Under the pieces are notes generated by a model. That model saw nothing but the letters and a program-made list of their open reading frames with translations. It did no database searches and was not told the DNA's origin. 64,000 bases of DNA from Pseudomonas sp. Root71 (GTDB lineage Bacteria > Pseudomonadota > Gammaproteobacteria > Pseudomonadales > Pseudomonadaceae). The DNA lies in assembly GCF_001429045.1 (NCBI RefSeq), contig NZ_LMHY01000005.1, forward strand, positions 47,195 through 111,194, read 5' to 3'. Made by a program: the position numbers and the translations under genes. This document shows, one piece after another, positions 35,683 to 45,982 of this stretch (within the stretch, counting starts at the first letter, position 1; every line of letters starts with the position of its first letter).

Positions 35683-36672
35683 ATGTCGATCGAAGTGCGT
35701 AACGTCAGCAAGAATTTCAACGCGTTCAAGGCGCTGGACAACATCAGCCTGGACATCCAGAGCGGTGAACTCGTCGCGTTGCTCGGCCCGTCGGGTTGCG
35801 GCAAGACCACACTGCTGCGGATCATCGCCGGCCTGGAAACCCCGGACCGGGGCAACATCGTGTTCCACGGTGAAGACGTTTCCGGCCATGACGTGCGGGA
35901 TCGCAACGTCGGTTTCGTGTTCCAGCACTACGCCTTGTTCCGCCACATGACGGTGTTCGACAACGTCGCGTTCGGCCTGCGCATGAAGCCGAAAAACCAG
36001 CGCCCGAGCGAAAGCCAGATCGCAACCAAGGTTCACGAACTGCTGAACATGGTGCAACTGGACTGGTTGTCGGATCGCTATCCGGAGCAACTCTCCGGCG
36101 GTCAGCGCCAGCGCATTGCCCTGGCCCGAGCGCTGGCGGTGGAGCCGAAAGTGCTGCTGCTCGACGAGCCCTTCGGCGCTCTCGACGCCAAGGTTCGTAA
36201 AGAACTGCGCCGCTGGTTGGCGCGTTTGCACGAAGACATCAACCTGACTTCGGTGTTCGTGACCCATGACCAGGAAGAAGCGATGGAAGTCGCCGACCGT
36301 ATCGTGGTGATGAACAAGGGTGTGATCGAGCAGATCGGTTCACCGGGTGACGTCTACGAAAACCCGGCCAGCGATTTCGTCTATCACTTCCTCGGTGACT
36401 CCAACCGTCTGCACCTGGGCGAAGACAAGCACGTGCTGTTCCGCCCGCACGAGGTGTCGCTGTCACGCCATGAGCTGGAGGATCACCACGCGGCTGAAGT
36501 GCGCGATATCCGTCCGTTGGGCGCGACGACACGGGTGACGTTGAAGGTCGAGGGGCAGAGCGATCTGATCGAAGCCGAAGTGGTCAAGGATCACGACAGC
36601 CTGGTTGGTTTGGCAAAAGGCGAGACGTTGTTCTTCAAGCCGAAGGTCTGGCAGAAGGTCGCCAACATCTAA
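35683..36672 (+). CDS. cysA: Sulfate ABC transporter ATPase CysA
   Basis: A 329-residue ATPase. Walker A GPSGCGKT (35-42), Q-loop in FVFQHYALF, signature [15 protein letters not shown], Walker [12 protein letters not shown], switch His in [16 protein letters not shown], and a C-terminal TOBE-like regulatory domain ([12 protein letters not shown]...). It powers sulfate import with CysTW. Last gene of the operon; a family-B REP doublet starts 9 nt downstream. Confidence 0.96.
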   Translation: MSIEVRNVSKNFNAFKALDNISLDIQSGELVALLGPSGCGKTTLLRIIAGLETPDRGNIVFHGEDVSGHDVRDRNVGFVFQHYALFRHMTVFDNVAFGLRMKPKNQRPSESQIATKVHELLNMVQLDWLSDRYPEQLSGGQRQRIALARALAVEPKVLLLDEPFGALDAKVRKELRRWLARLHEDINLTSVFVTHDQEEAMEVADRIVVMNKGVIEQIGSPGDVYENPASDFVYHFLGDSNRLHLGEDKHVLFRPHEVSLSRHELEDHHAAEVRDIRPLGATTRVTLKVEGQSDLIEAEVVKDHDSLVGLAKGETLFFKPKVWQKVANI

Positions 36673-36680
36673 GGTCAAAA

Positions 36681-36749
36681 GATCGCAGCCTGCGGCAGCT
36701 CCTACAGTGGTACAGCTTTCCTCTGTAGGAGCTGCCGCAGGCTGCGATC
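36681..36749. repeat. REP doublet, family B
   Basis: Two inverted copies of GGAGCTGCCGCAGGCTGCGA flank about 17 nt between cysA and the convergent Mpo1-like gene; likely serves as a shared 3' structure. Confidence 0.92.
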
Positions 36750-36761
36750 CGTTAAAGCGGC

Positions 36762-37286
36762 CTAAGCCGCCGCATTTTTGCGATTGACCCGCACCCCACC
36801 CGCCCGCGCCTCAATCTGCTCTTTGAGCTCATGCCGCATCCCCAGCATGAAGGCCAGTTCAGCCACCACGAACAGCGGCCCGACAATCAACCCGGTCACG
36901 TCATCGACAAATGCCGGTTTGCGCCCTTCGTAGTGATGGCCGACAAACTGGATCGCCCAGCCGATCACGAACATCGCCACGCCGCTGCCCAGCCAGACCA
37001 GCGTGCTTTGCTGCGCCAGCGCATGGCCTGCCCACACCGACAGCCCGAGCAATACCGTCATCAACACGCCCAGGCGCAACTCCAGGCGCAGGTAAAACCA
37101 TGCCGATGCCAGCGAAACGAGCACCGCCGGAGACAGCCACGCGCCGCCCATGGACCATTCCGGCCGAGACAGCAACACCGCGACGGCCACCACGATCAGC
37201 GGAATGCCGATAAAGTGCGAGGCGATGTTGCGCGGGTCACGGTGGTAGGCGGCGTATTGACTGAGGTGGTCGACGAGGCTTTTCAT
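36762..37286 (-). CDS. Mpo1-like (DUF962) membrane protein
   Basis: A 174-residue protein with about four membrane helices and the conserved histidines of the DUF962/Mpo1 family: YAAYHRDPRNIASHFIGIPL near the N-terminus and FVGHHYEGRKPAFVDD in the second half. Yeast Mpo1 is an Fe(II) dioxygenase acting on 2-hydroxy fatty acids; the bacterial function is not established. AGGAGAA lies ahead of the ATG. Monocistronic. Confidence 0.88.
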   Translation of the reverse strand: MKSLVDHLSQYAAYHRDPRNIASHFIGIPLIVVAVAVLLSRPEWSMGGAWLSPAVLVSLASAWFYLRLELRLGVLMTVLLGLSVWAGHALAQQSTLVWLGSGVAMFVIGWAIQFVGHHYEGRKPAFVDDVTGLIVGPLFVVAELAFMLGMRHELKEQIEARAGGVRVNRKNAAA

Positions 37287-37369
37287 TGTTGTTCTCCTGT
37301 GGGGTGATTGATCATGCCCCGGGGTTACTTCCCGCTCTGTCAGCCAGGCGACAATCTCTAGGAGTTTTC

Positions 37370-38056
37370 ATGGATATGCAGGTCTGGCGTCCACGCCTGA
37401 TGAGCGGTCAGTGGTTCAGCCATTTGCCTGTTTCCCTACAGGATAGCCTGCTGTCGGCGGCCAGGCTGCGGCGCCTGTCGCCGGGCCAGCGGCTGTTCAA
37501 GCGTGGCGATCCGCCCTGTGGTCTGTACGCAGTGCTTGAGGGCGCGGTGCGCGTCGGTGCCGTGAGCGAGCAGGGCAAGGAAGCATTGCTGAGCCTGGTG
37601 GAGCCGCCGCACTGGTTCGGTGAAATCTGCCTGTTCGACGGTCAGCCGCGCACCCACGATGCCTGCGGCGTGGGCCAGTGCACGCTGCTGCACATCCCCC
37701 AGAACACCTTGCTGGCGCTGCTCGACGAGCATCCGCGGCACTGGCGGCAACTGGCATTGCTGATGAGTCAGAAATTACGCATGACCTTCATCAACCTCGA
37801 ACAACTGAGCCTGTTGCCGGCCCCGGCCCGGCTGGCGCACCGCTTGCTGATGATCGCCGAAGGCTATGGCGAGACCGCCCCACCGCGCCGCGTCCTGCAA
37901 CTGCCACAGGAGCAGCTTGCCGCCATGTTGTCGCTGTCGCGCCAGACCACCAACCAGATCCTCAAGGAGTTGCAGGGGCAGGGGATCATCGGGCTGAGTT
38001 ACGGCGAAATTGAAATCCTTGATGCTGCCCGATTGCGGGAACTGGCCACAATCTGA
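37370..38056 (+). CDS. Crp/Fnr-family transcriptional regulator
   Basis: A 228-residue protein: a cyclic-nucleotide-binding-like beta barrel (GQRLFKRGDPPCGLYAVLEGAVRVG, HWFGEICLFDGQPRTHDA) and a C-terminal winged helix (QLPQEQLAAMLSLSRQTTNQILKELQGQGII). No N-terminal cysteine cluster, so it is not an FNR-type iron-sulfur sensor. The start ATG 37370 follows AGGAG. It is divergent from the Mpo1-like gene. Target genes are unknown. Confidence 0.9.
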   Translation: MDMQVWRPRLMSGQWFSHLPVSLQDSLLSAARLRRLSPGQRLFKRGDPPCGLYAVLEGAVRVGAVSEQGKEALLSLVEPPHWFGEICLFDGQPRTHDACGVGQCTLLHIPQNTLLALLDEHPRHWRQLALLMSQKLRMTFINLEQLSLLPAPARLAHRLLMIAEGYGETAPPRRVLQLPQEQLAAMLSLSRQTTNQILKELQGQGIIGLSYGEIEILDAARLRELATI

Positions 38057-38074
38057 AACTCGACGCATATCCCT

Positions 38075-38230
38075 TGTGGGAGCGAGCTTGCTCGCGATGA
38101 CAGTGTGTCAGTCTCCAGGTATGTCGACTGACAGTCCGCTATCGCGAGCAAGCTCGCTCCCACAGGGGATCTGGGTGAATCAGAGATTTGTGGTCACCGA
38201 AAAAACTGTGGGAGCGAGCTTGCTCGCGAT
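38075..38230. repeat. Cluster of three family-A REP units
   Basis: Three units with core GGGAGCGAGCTTGCTCGCGA lie at about 38075-38097 (+), 38141-38164 (-) and 38207-38230 (+), between the Crp/Fnr gene and the convergent AraC gene. The first two form a doublet; the third is an extra singlet. Confidence 0.9.
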
Positions 38231-38264
38231 GGGGGCAGATCAGCCAACTCACTGTCCGGATCAA

Positions 38265-39269
38265 TCACTGCAACCCATCCCGAAACTGCCCAGGCGTCAT
38301 CCCCGTCCAGCGCTTGAACGCACGGCTGAAACTGCTGGTGTCGGCAAACCCGAGCAGATAACTGATCTCACTCAGCGACACCTGCGGGTCGCGCAGGTGC
38401 AGCAGGGCGAGGTTTTCGCGGCTTTCATTGAGCAGCGTGTCGAACCGGCAGCCTTCATCGGCCAGGTGCCGTTGCAGGCTGCGCAGGCTCAGGTGCAGGG
38501 CCTTGGCGATGTGCTCGGCGCTGGGTTCGCCTTCGGGCAGTTGTTCTTCGATGGCGTCGCGGACCTTGCGCTCCCACGTCAGCGGCTTGAGTTGCGCCAG
38601 GGTGCGCTTGAGCACGGTTTCGTTGTGTTCGGCCAACTCCGGGTTGGCGTCGTCCAGGTGGCTGTCGAAGTCGATGAGGGCGAACTCCAGTCGGTCTTCG
38701 TCGGCACCGAAGTGCACGGGCGAGCGAAAGACTTTATGCCATTGATGCGCGTCTGCCGGCTCCGGACGGCGCAGGTAGGTCGCCAACGGCGCGTAATCAC
38801 GACCCAGGCGATTGCGGCAGGTGCGCACGTAAATCGCCATGAACGCATCGATGGCTTCAAAGGCCGGGGCCGGGTTGCCCAGCGGAATTTTCAGACTGAA
38901 ACAGTAGCGATCCTCGGCGCGGGTCAGTTCCAGTTCCAGGGCGTCGCTGACCACCTGGTAATAGCGCACGATGCGCTCGAACACTTCCCGCAGGCTGCCG
39001 CTGGCCACCAGCGCATAACCCAGCGCATGGAAAGTGGTCGGGCTGACGAAACGCGACACCCGCAAACCGATCGCCGGGTCGCCGCTGGCCTGCACCGCCA
39101 GATTCCACAGGTACGTAGTGCCCGACAGTGGGTAGCGCGCGTTCGGGTCGTCCATCAATTGTGGGTCGAGCCCCGCTTGCTGGCACAGGGCGGTGCTGTC
39201 GATGCCCAGGGCATCGAGTTGCTTGCGCAGGGCACGGGTCCAGCTGGCGAGGGAGGTCGGTTCAGTCAT
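38265..39269 (-). CDS. AraC-family transcriptional regulator
   Basis: A 334-residue regulator of the OruR/ArgR-like (arabinose-binding-like N-terminal) type. The N-terminal two thirds is a ligand-sensing domain (NARYPLSGTTYLWNLAVQASGDPAIGLRVSRFVSPTTFHALGYAL). The C-terminal HTH_18 domain includes SAEHIAKALHLSLRSLQRHLADEGCRF and SLSEISYLLGFADTSSFSRAFKRWTGMTPGQFR. Divergent from a desaturase-like gene 100 nt away, its likely target. Confidence 0.92.
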   Translation of the reverse strand: MTEPTSLASWTRALRKQLDALGIDSTALCQQAGLDPQLMDDPNARYPLSGTTYLWNLAVQASGDPAIGLRVSRFVSPTTFHALGYALVASGSLREVFERIVRYYQVVSDALELELTRAEDRYCFSLKIPLGNPAPAFEAIDAFMAIYVRTCRNRLGRDYAPLATYLRRPEPADAHQWHKVFRSPVHFGADEDRLEFALIDFDSHLDDANPELAEHNETVLKRTLAQLKPLTWERKVRDAIEEQLPEGEPSAEHIAKALHLSLRSLQRHLADEGCRFDTLLNESRENLALLHLRDPQVSLSEISYLLGFADTSSFSRAFKRWTGMTPGQFRDGLQ

Positions 39270-39369
39270 GCTGATTGGCGCTTCCAGTCAACAGGTTGGC
39301 GTTCTCGGCTACCGCGTTGCGAGGCTTCGCAAGGCAGGATGCAACCATCAATAACCAGAGGATGGAAGC

Positions 39370-40443
39370 ATGGACGGTACTTCTGCAAGTCCCCAGCGAC
39401 TGAATGCAGCCCAACGATCAGCACATATTCGCCAAGTGGTGCTGGCCAGAGGCGTCGCATTGCGCGAGCAATACCCGATTCTCAAGCACCAGGACGCCCT
39501 CGGCGCGGGCATTCTGGCCTTCGCCGTGGCCGGCATGGTTGGTTCGGCGACGCTCTACATGACCGGGCACATGGCGTGGTGGGCGTGCCTGTTGCTCAAC
39601 GCTTTTTTCGCCTCGTTGACCCATGAGCTGGAACACGACCTGATCCACAGCATGTATTTTCGCAAGCAGAAGGTGCCGCACAACCTGATGATGGGGTTGG
39701 TGTGGCTGGCGCGGCCGAGCACTATCAATCCGTGGATTCGCCGCCATCTGCACCTCAATCACCACAAGGTATCGGGCTCTGAAACCGACATGGAAGAACG
39801 CGCCATCACCAACGGCGAGCCATGGGGCATCGCGCGATTATTGATGATTGGCGACAACATGATGTCGTCGTTCATCCGTATGCTGCGGGCCAGGACCTGG
39901 GCGCAAAAGATCAGCATCGTCCAGCGCACCCTGAAGGTCTACGCACCGCTGGCGCTGATGCATTGGGGCGCGTGGTACGTGTTTCTCGGTTTCCACGCAG
40001 CGAACGGCGTTGCGCATCTGGTGGGCGCACCGATCGAGTGGTCGGCGACCACGTTGTCGGTGATGCAGGTGATCGACATCGCGGCGGTGGTGATCATCGG
40101 CCCCAATGTATTGCGCACGTTCTGCCTGCACTTCATCAGCTCGAACATGCACTACTACGGTGACGTGGAACCGGGCAACGTGATGCAGCAGTGCCAGGTG
40201 CTAAACGCGTGGTGGCTGTGGCCGTTGCAGGCGTTCTGCTTCAACTTCGGCAGCAGCCACGGGATCCATCACTTTGTGGTGAAGGAACCGTTCTACATCC
40301 GTCAGTTGACTGTGCCGGTGGGACACAAGGTGATGCGCGAGATGGGTGTGCGGTTCAATGATTTCGGCACGTTTGCGCGGGCTAACCGGTTTGAGGGCAG
40401 GGAAGAAGTGGCTGTGCAAAAGGTGCGTACAGTCGGGGCTTGA
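39370..40443 (+). CDS. Fatty-acid desaturase-like diiron membrane protein
   Basis: A 357-residue protein with several membrane helices and histidine clusters of membrane diiron enzymes: LTHELEHDLIHSMYF, RRHLHLNHHKVSGSE and SSHGIHHFVV. It differs from desA (29116-30300) in box spacing (HExxHD rather than HRxxxH), so the reaction may be desaturation or hydroxylation of another lipid or alkyl substrate. AGAGGATGGAAGC precedes the ATG. Probably controlled by the divergent AraC regulator; that is inferred from position. Confidence 0.85.
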   Translation: MDGTSASPQRLNAAQRSAHIRQVVLARGVALREQYPILKHQDALGAGILAFAVAGMVGSATLYMTGHMAWWACLLLNAFFASLTHELEHDLIHSMYFRKQKVPHNLMMGLVWLARPSTINPWIRRHLHLNHHKVSGSETDMEERAITNGEPWGIARLLMIGDNMMSSFIRMLRARTWAQKISIVQRTLKVYAPLALMHWGAWYVFLGFHAANGVAHLVGAPIEWSATTLSVMQVIDIAAVVIIGPNVLRTFCLHFISSNMHYYGDVEPGNVMQQCQVLNAWWLWPLQAFCFNFGSSHGIHHFVVKEPFYIRQLTVPVGHKVMREMGVRFNDFGTFARANRFEGREEVAVQKVRTVGA

Positions 40444-40464
40444 TTGGGTGTGTTTGATGGCCCC

Positions 40465-40556
40465 ATCGCGAGCAAGCTCGCTCCCACAGGGTTTGTCGGT
40501 GTGAATGCGATCTTTGCATCACATCGGCCACTGTGGGAGCGAGCTTGCTCGCGATA
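40465..40556. repeat. REP doublet, family A
   Basis: Two inverted units (about 40465-40488 and 40532-40556) with core GGGAGCGAGCTTGCTCGCGA between the desaturase-like gene and the convergent atsA gene. Confidence 0.92.
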
Positions 40557-40574
40557 GCGGTATATCAGGCAATA

Positions 40575-42200
<1,626 letters not shown>

Positions 42201-43016
42201 TCAGTAGGCAATGAAGGACAGCGGCAGATCGCGGACCTGCACCGGCACCGGGGGCTGGTAGTGATCGTCGCTGGTGAGTTCGTGAAGCAGCTCTTCGCGC
42301 AGATGGTGGAAGTCGAAACTGCTGCGCTGGCGCGGATGGGGCAGGGCAATGTCGACCACTTGCTTGATCCGCCCCGGACGCGGCTCCATCACCACTACGC
42401 GGTCGGCGAGGAAGATCGCTTCCTCGACATCGTGGGTGACCAGCACTGTGGTGATTTTTGCCCGGGCGCGGATCGCCAGCAGTTCGTCCTGCATCTGCTG
42501 GCGAGTCAGCGCATCGAGGGCGCCGAAAGGTTCGTCCAGCAGCAGAATCCGTGGGCTGGCCACCAGGCCGCGAGCGATGGCCACGCGCTGCGCCATGCCG
42601 CCGGAGAGTTGGTGCGGATAGGCGCGGGCGAAGTCGCCCAGGCCCACCAGTTCGATGAAGTCATGGATGCGCTTGTGCTTTTGCGCAGCGCTCAAGGGCT
42701 CGTTGACCAGGCCCAGGCCGATGTTGTCAGCCACGCTCAGCCACGGGAACAAGCGGTGTTCCTGAAAGACGATGCCACGCTCGCCGCCGATGCCGGTGAC
42801 GGCTTTTCCGTCGACGCTGATCTGCCCGCGAAACTGCGTATCGAGGCCCACCAGCAAACGCAGCAAAGTGGATTTGCCGCAACCGCTGGAGCCGACGATG
42901 GCGACGAACTCGCCCTCGGCGATGTCCAGGTTGAATTCGCGAATGGCCTCAAGTGTGAAGCCGTCGACGTCGAAGGTTTTACCCACGTGATTGAAGCTGA
43001 CAATCGGTGCGTTCAT
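42201..43016 (-). CDS. atsC: Sulfate-ester ABC transporter ATP-binding protein
   Basis: A 271-residue ATPase of the SsuB/TauB class: Walker A GSSGCGKS (42-49), Q-loop VFQEHRLFPW, signature LSGGMAQRVAIARGL, Walker [12 protein letters not shown] and switch His in VLVTHDVEEAI. The open frame continues 414 nt upstream, but ATG 43016 is the family start and overlaps the atsB stop by 4 nt. In P. putida S-313 atsC works with atsR and atsB in sulfate-ester import; the same role is inferred here. Confidence 0.92.
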   Translation of the reverse strand: MNAPIVSFNHVGKTFDVDGFTLEAIREFNLDIAEGEFVAIVGSSGCGKSTLLRLLVGLDTQFRGQISVDGKAVTGIGGERGIVFQEHRLFPWLSVADNIGLGLVNEPLSAAQKHKRIHDFIELVGLGDFARAYPHQLSGGMAQRVAIARGLVASPRILLLDEPFGALDALTRQQMQDELLAIRARAKITTVLVTHDVEEAIFLADRVVVMEPRPGRIKQVVDIALPHPRQRSSFDFHHLREELLHELTSDDHYQPPVPVQVRDLPLSFIAY

Positions 43017-44611
43017 GCGTGTCTCCAGCGAGTGGCGCGGATTTCCAGGCGTTGGCCAATGAGGTTGAGCAGGGCACCGGTCAGACCCACCAGCAGCATG
43101 CCGGCCATGATCAGGTCCATGCGCAGCAGTTGCTGGGCGCCGATCATCTGGCTGCCGATGCCGCCGTTGGACGGCATGAAGTACTCGGCGCCGATGGTGC
43201 CGAGCCAGGCGTAGATCAGGCTCAGCCTTAGCCCTGCAAAAATTCCCGGGGCCGCGCCTGGTAGCACCAGTCGACCGAGGCGCTGGCGCAGGTTCAGGCG
43301 CAACACCTGCGCGGCTTCGTTGAGTTGTGGTGAGAGGTTGGCGACGCTGCGTTGGGTGGCGATGAACAGTGGGAAAAAGGCGGCGAGGGCAACGAACACC
43401 CACTTGGCCAATTCCCCCAGACCGAACCACGCGGTGAGCAGCGGCACCCAGGCGAAAATGGCGATCTGGCGGATGGCGGCGAGGGTGGGGCCGAGCACCC
43501 GGTCACTGGTGCGCGACAACCCCAGCAACAGCCCCAAGGCAAAACCGAGCCCGCCACCGAGCAGCAATCCGCCAAGTGTTCGGCCCAGGCTCAGGGCCAT
43601 GCCGCCAAGCAGTGTGCCGTCGAGCAAACCGTCCTTTGTGGTCTGCAGGACGGCCAGCGGGGTGACCAGAATGTTCGCGTCAATCCATTGCTGATCCGAG
43701 GTCAGTTGCCACAATGCCAGAAGCGCCAGTGGCAGCAGCCACGGCTGCAATCGCTGCCAGCCTTGATAACGCGGCCCGCGACGGATTTCGGCGGTGGCCG
43801 GGTGCGGCCAGTGCACCAGTTTCCTGTCCAGCAGACCGATGCCGCGATCCATCACCACGCCGATCAGGCCGATCACCACGATGCACACGAACACGATGTC
43901 GAGCATGAACAGCTGCCGCGCCCAGACCATCAGGTAGCCGATGCCTTCACTGGAAGCGAGCAGTTCGACAGCGAGCAATGAAGTCCAGCCGGCGGCCAGC
44001 GCGAGGCGCACACCGGCCATGAAGGCCGGCAGCGCGGCAGGCAGCACCAGGCGGCGGATCAACAGGTGCCTGGGCAGGCGCAACACGGCGGCGGCTTCGC
44101 GCAGCTTGGGTTGTGCATCGCGTACACCGACCAGCGTATGCAGGGTTACCGGCACCACAATGGCCTTGATCAGCACCACCAGCTTCAGCACTTCCCCTAT
44201 GCCGAAAAACACCATGAACAACGGAATCCAGGCCAAGGTCGGGACTTGGGCCAACCCGGCGAAGGTTGGAAATACCAGGCGCTCCAGTCGACGACTGAAA
44301 CCCAGTGCCGCACCCAAAACAGCACCGGCGCTGATCCCGGCCAGCAGTCCCCAGAACAAGCGTTGCAGGCTGATCCACAAATGGCTCCACAACTCGCCTT
44401 GGGACAGTTCCACCGCGCTGTTCCAGACCAGGCTCGGCGCCGGCAGGATCTGCTCGCTCATCCAGTGATTGCGGCTGGCGAGCCACCAGAGCGTGAACAG
44501 GGTGATCGGCAGCAACCAAGGCAACAGGCGACGATTCAGGCTGGGCCAGAGGCGCTGGTTTTCCAGTGGTGGCGCGGCCAGCGGCAGGCTGAGAAGAGAA
44601 ACACGGGCCAT
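43013..44611 (-). CDS. atsB: Sulfate-ester ABC permease, two fused permease domains
   Basis: A 532-residue protein holding two SsuC-type permease domains in one chain, about residues 30-270 and 290-530. Each has about six helices and its own EAA loop (LREAAAVLRLPRHLLIRRLVLPAALPAF and LNEAAQVLRLNLRQRLGRLVLPGAAPGI). GGAGGT six bases before ATG 44611 fixes the start; the frame runs on upstream without a better site. Most sulfonate importers use a homodimer of a single-domain permease, whereas AtsB of sulfate-ester systems is duplicated. First gene of atsB-atsC-atsA and divergent from atsR. Confidence 0.92.
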   Translation of the reverse strand: MARVSLLSLPLAAPPLENQRLWPSLNRRLLPWLLPITLFTLWWLASRNHWMSEQILPAPSLVWNSAVELSQGELWSHLWISLQRLFWGLLAGISAGAVLGAALGFSRRLERLVFPTFAGLAQVPTLAWIPLFMVFFGIGEVLKLVVLIKAIVVPVTLHTLVGVRDAQPKLREAAAVLRLPRHLLIRRLVLPAALPAFMAGVRLALAAGWTSLLAVELLASSEGIGYLMVWARQLFMLDIVFVCIVVIGLIGVVMDRGIGLLDRKLVHWPHPATAEIRRGPRYQGWQRLQPWLLPLALLALWQLTSDQQWIDANILVTPLAVLQTTKDGLLDGTLLGGMALSLGRTLGGLLLGGGLGFALGLLLGLSRTSDRVLGPTLAAIRQIAIFAWVPLLTAWFGLGELAKWVFVALAAFFPLFIATQRSVANLSPQLNEAAQVLRLNLRQRLGRLVLPGAAPGIFAGLRLSLIYAWLGTIGAEYFMPSNGGIGSQMIGAQQLLRMDLIMAGMLLVGLTGALLNLIGQRLEIRATRWRHA

Positions 44612-44782
44612 GGATGACCTCCGTTGTCGGCGTATGCAAAAACGATCTATAAAAAACAAAATCAATGCTATTGAGAAATAAGCAAAGCCATTTAAGGCCT
44701 CCAGTTCAGCTGCATCCAATGCATTCGAAGAATATTTTCGATGCCGTTACTGCATACCTGTCCAAGAGCCCCGGATGCGTTG

Positions 44783-44796
44783 ATTTAGATCTAAAT
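44783..44796. promoter_or_regulatory. Perfect palindrome ATTTAGATCTAAAT in atsB-atsR intergenic region
   Basis: A 14-bp perfect palindrome lies about 95 nt before atsR and 172 nt before atsB in a 279-nt AT-rich divergent promoter region. The 11-bp core TTAGATCTAAA recurs exactly between sftR and atsK (47010-47020). A partial TCTAAA repeat follows at 44799-44804. Candidate operator for the LysR regulator SftR or another sulfur regulator; inferred. Confidence 0.6.
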
Positions 44797-44890
44797 GGTC
44801 TAAAAATGTGAATTTATAGTATTTAAGTGTTGGTTCCACTTCGGCCTACTTTCGGCTCCTCAACGCCCGTTGCCCCAAGGAGCCGCACCC

Positions 44891-45904
44891 ATGAACCTTC
44901 CCTTCAAACGTGTCATCAGTCTGTTCGCCGCACCGGCCCTGGCGGGGCTGCTGGCTTTTACGGCCAACGCCGATGAGCTCAAGGAAATCCGCATCGCCGT
45001 GCCGGACCTGAGTGCCGGGACCCAGCACAGTGGTGGCGGGGTCGTGGATGTGCTGCGTGATCAACAGATCTTCGAAAAGGCTTTCGCCGATCAAGGCATC
45101 AAGATTCAGTGGAGCTTCTTCAAGGGCGCAGGCCCGGTGATCAACGAAGCGTTCGCCAACGGTCAGGTGGACCTGGCCTACCTCGGCGATCTGGCGGCCA
45201 TCATCGGCAAGTCCAATGGCCTGGATACGCGACTGCTCAGTGCCTCGGCGCGCGGGGTGAAGCATTACCTGGGCGTGGTGCCGGGGTCGGGGATCAAGAC
45301 CCTGCACGACCTCAAGGGCAAACGGGTGGCCATCTTCCGTGGCACCGCCAGCCAGTTGTCCTTCGATGCAGCGCTGGCCAGCCAGGGGTTGAGCGAGAAG
45401 GACGTGAAAGTCATCAACCTCGACTTCAACGCGGCAGTCGCGGCGCTGGCGGCGAAGCAGATCGATGCCTCGTGGGGCGGTTCCGGGCTGACGGCGCTGC
45501 AAGCCAAGGGGCTGGCCGAGTTGCCGCTCAATACCAAGGATCTGGGCGGTGCCGGCAGTGTGCAGGCGGTATTGATAGGGACCGGAAAGTTTGTCGAGGC
45601 GCATCCGGAGGCGGTGGCGAAACTGCTCAAGGCCCAACAGCAGGCCGTAGAGTGGCTGACCCAGGACAGCAACAAGGACGCCTACATTCAACTGGTGTCC
45701 GGGCTGGCGAGTTATCCACCGGTAATTCTTTCTCAGGATTTGAAGGATCAGAAACTGAGCGAGGTGTTCCCGTCGACGCTCGATCCGGTGTTCCTTGGCA
45801 AATTGCAGGATGCCGTGGATCTGGCTTCGCAGCAGAAGCTGATTCGCAAGCCATTCAAGGTGAGTGATTGGGTGGCGCCGGAGTTGGCTGCGGCCAGGCT
45901 TTAA
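44891..45904 (+). CDS. atsR: Sulfate-ester ABC transporter substrate-binding protein
   Basis: A 337-residue periplasmic protein. A signal peptide (cleavage near ANADEL) is followed by an SsuA/NMT1-like binding domain (IRIAVPDLSAGTQHSGGGVVDVL, INEAFANGQVDLAYLGDLAAI, TLHDLKGKRVAIFRGTASQL). The start ATG 44891 follows AAGGAG by 7 nt. It is divergent from atsBC rather than heading them, unlike the atsRBC order reported in P. putida. A 27-bp stem REP structure begins 9 nt after its stop. Confidence 0.9.
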   Translation: MNLPFKRVISLFAAPALAGLLAFTANADELKEIRIAVPDLSAGTQHSGGGVVDVLRDQQIFEKAFADQGIKIQWSFFKGAGPVINEAFANGQVDLAYLGDLAAIIGKSNGLDTRLLSASARGVKHYLGVVPGSGIKTLHDLKGKRVAIFRGTASQLSFDAALASQGLSEKDVKVINLDFNAAVAALAAKQIDASWGGSGLTALQAKGLAELPLNTKDLGGAGSVQAVLIGTGKFVEAHPEAVAKLLKAQQQAVEWLTQDSNKDAYIQLVSGLASYPPVILSQDLKDQKLSEVFPSTLDPVFLGKLQDAVDLASQQKLIRKPFKVSDWVAPELAAARL

Positions 45905-45912
45905 ATCTCAAA

Positions 45913-45974
45913 AGATCGCAGCCTTCGGCAGCTCCTACATTGATCAGTGTAGGAGCTGCCGAAGGCTGCGATCT
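45913..45974. repeat. REP doublet, family B, 27-bp perfect arms (likely terminator)
   Basis: Arms at 45913-45939 and 45948-45974 are perfect complements around an 8-nt loop. It lies between the convergent atsR and sftR genes and leaves only 8 nt on each side, so it is probably the shared transcription end. Confidence 0.9.
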
Positions 45975-45982
45975 CTTGATCT

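Noticed and set aside
38075-38230. Short repeats with spacers resembling a mini-CRISPR
   Set aside because: Units alternate in orientation and match REP elements seen elsewhere in the window; no cas genes.
38010-39626. 538-codon plus-strand frame over the AraC gene
   Set aside because: Begins in REP DNA and is antisense to a recognisable AraC regulator.
42201-43430. Longer version of atsC with a 138-residue extension
   Set aside because: The extension overlaps atsB out of frame and has no family similarity; ATG 43016 is the normal start.
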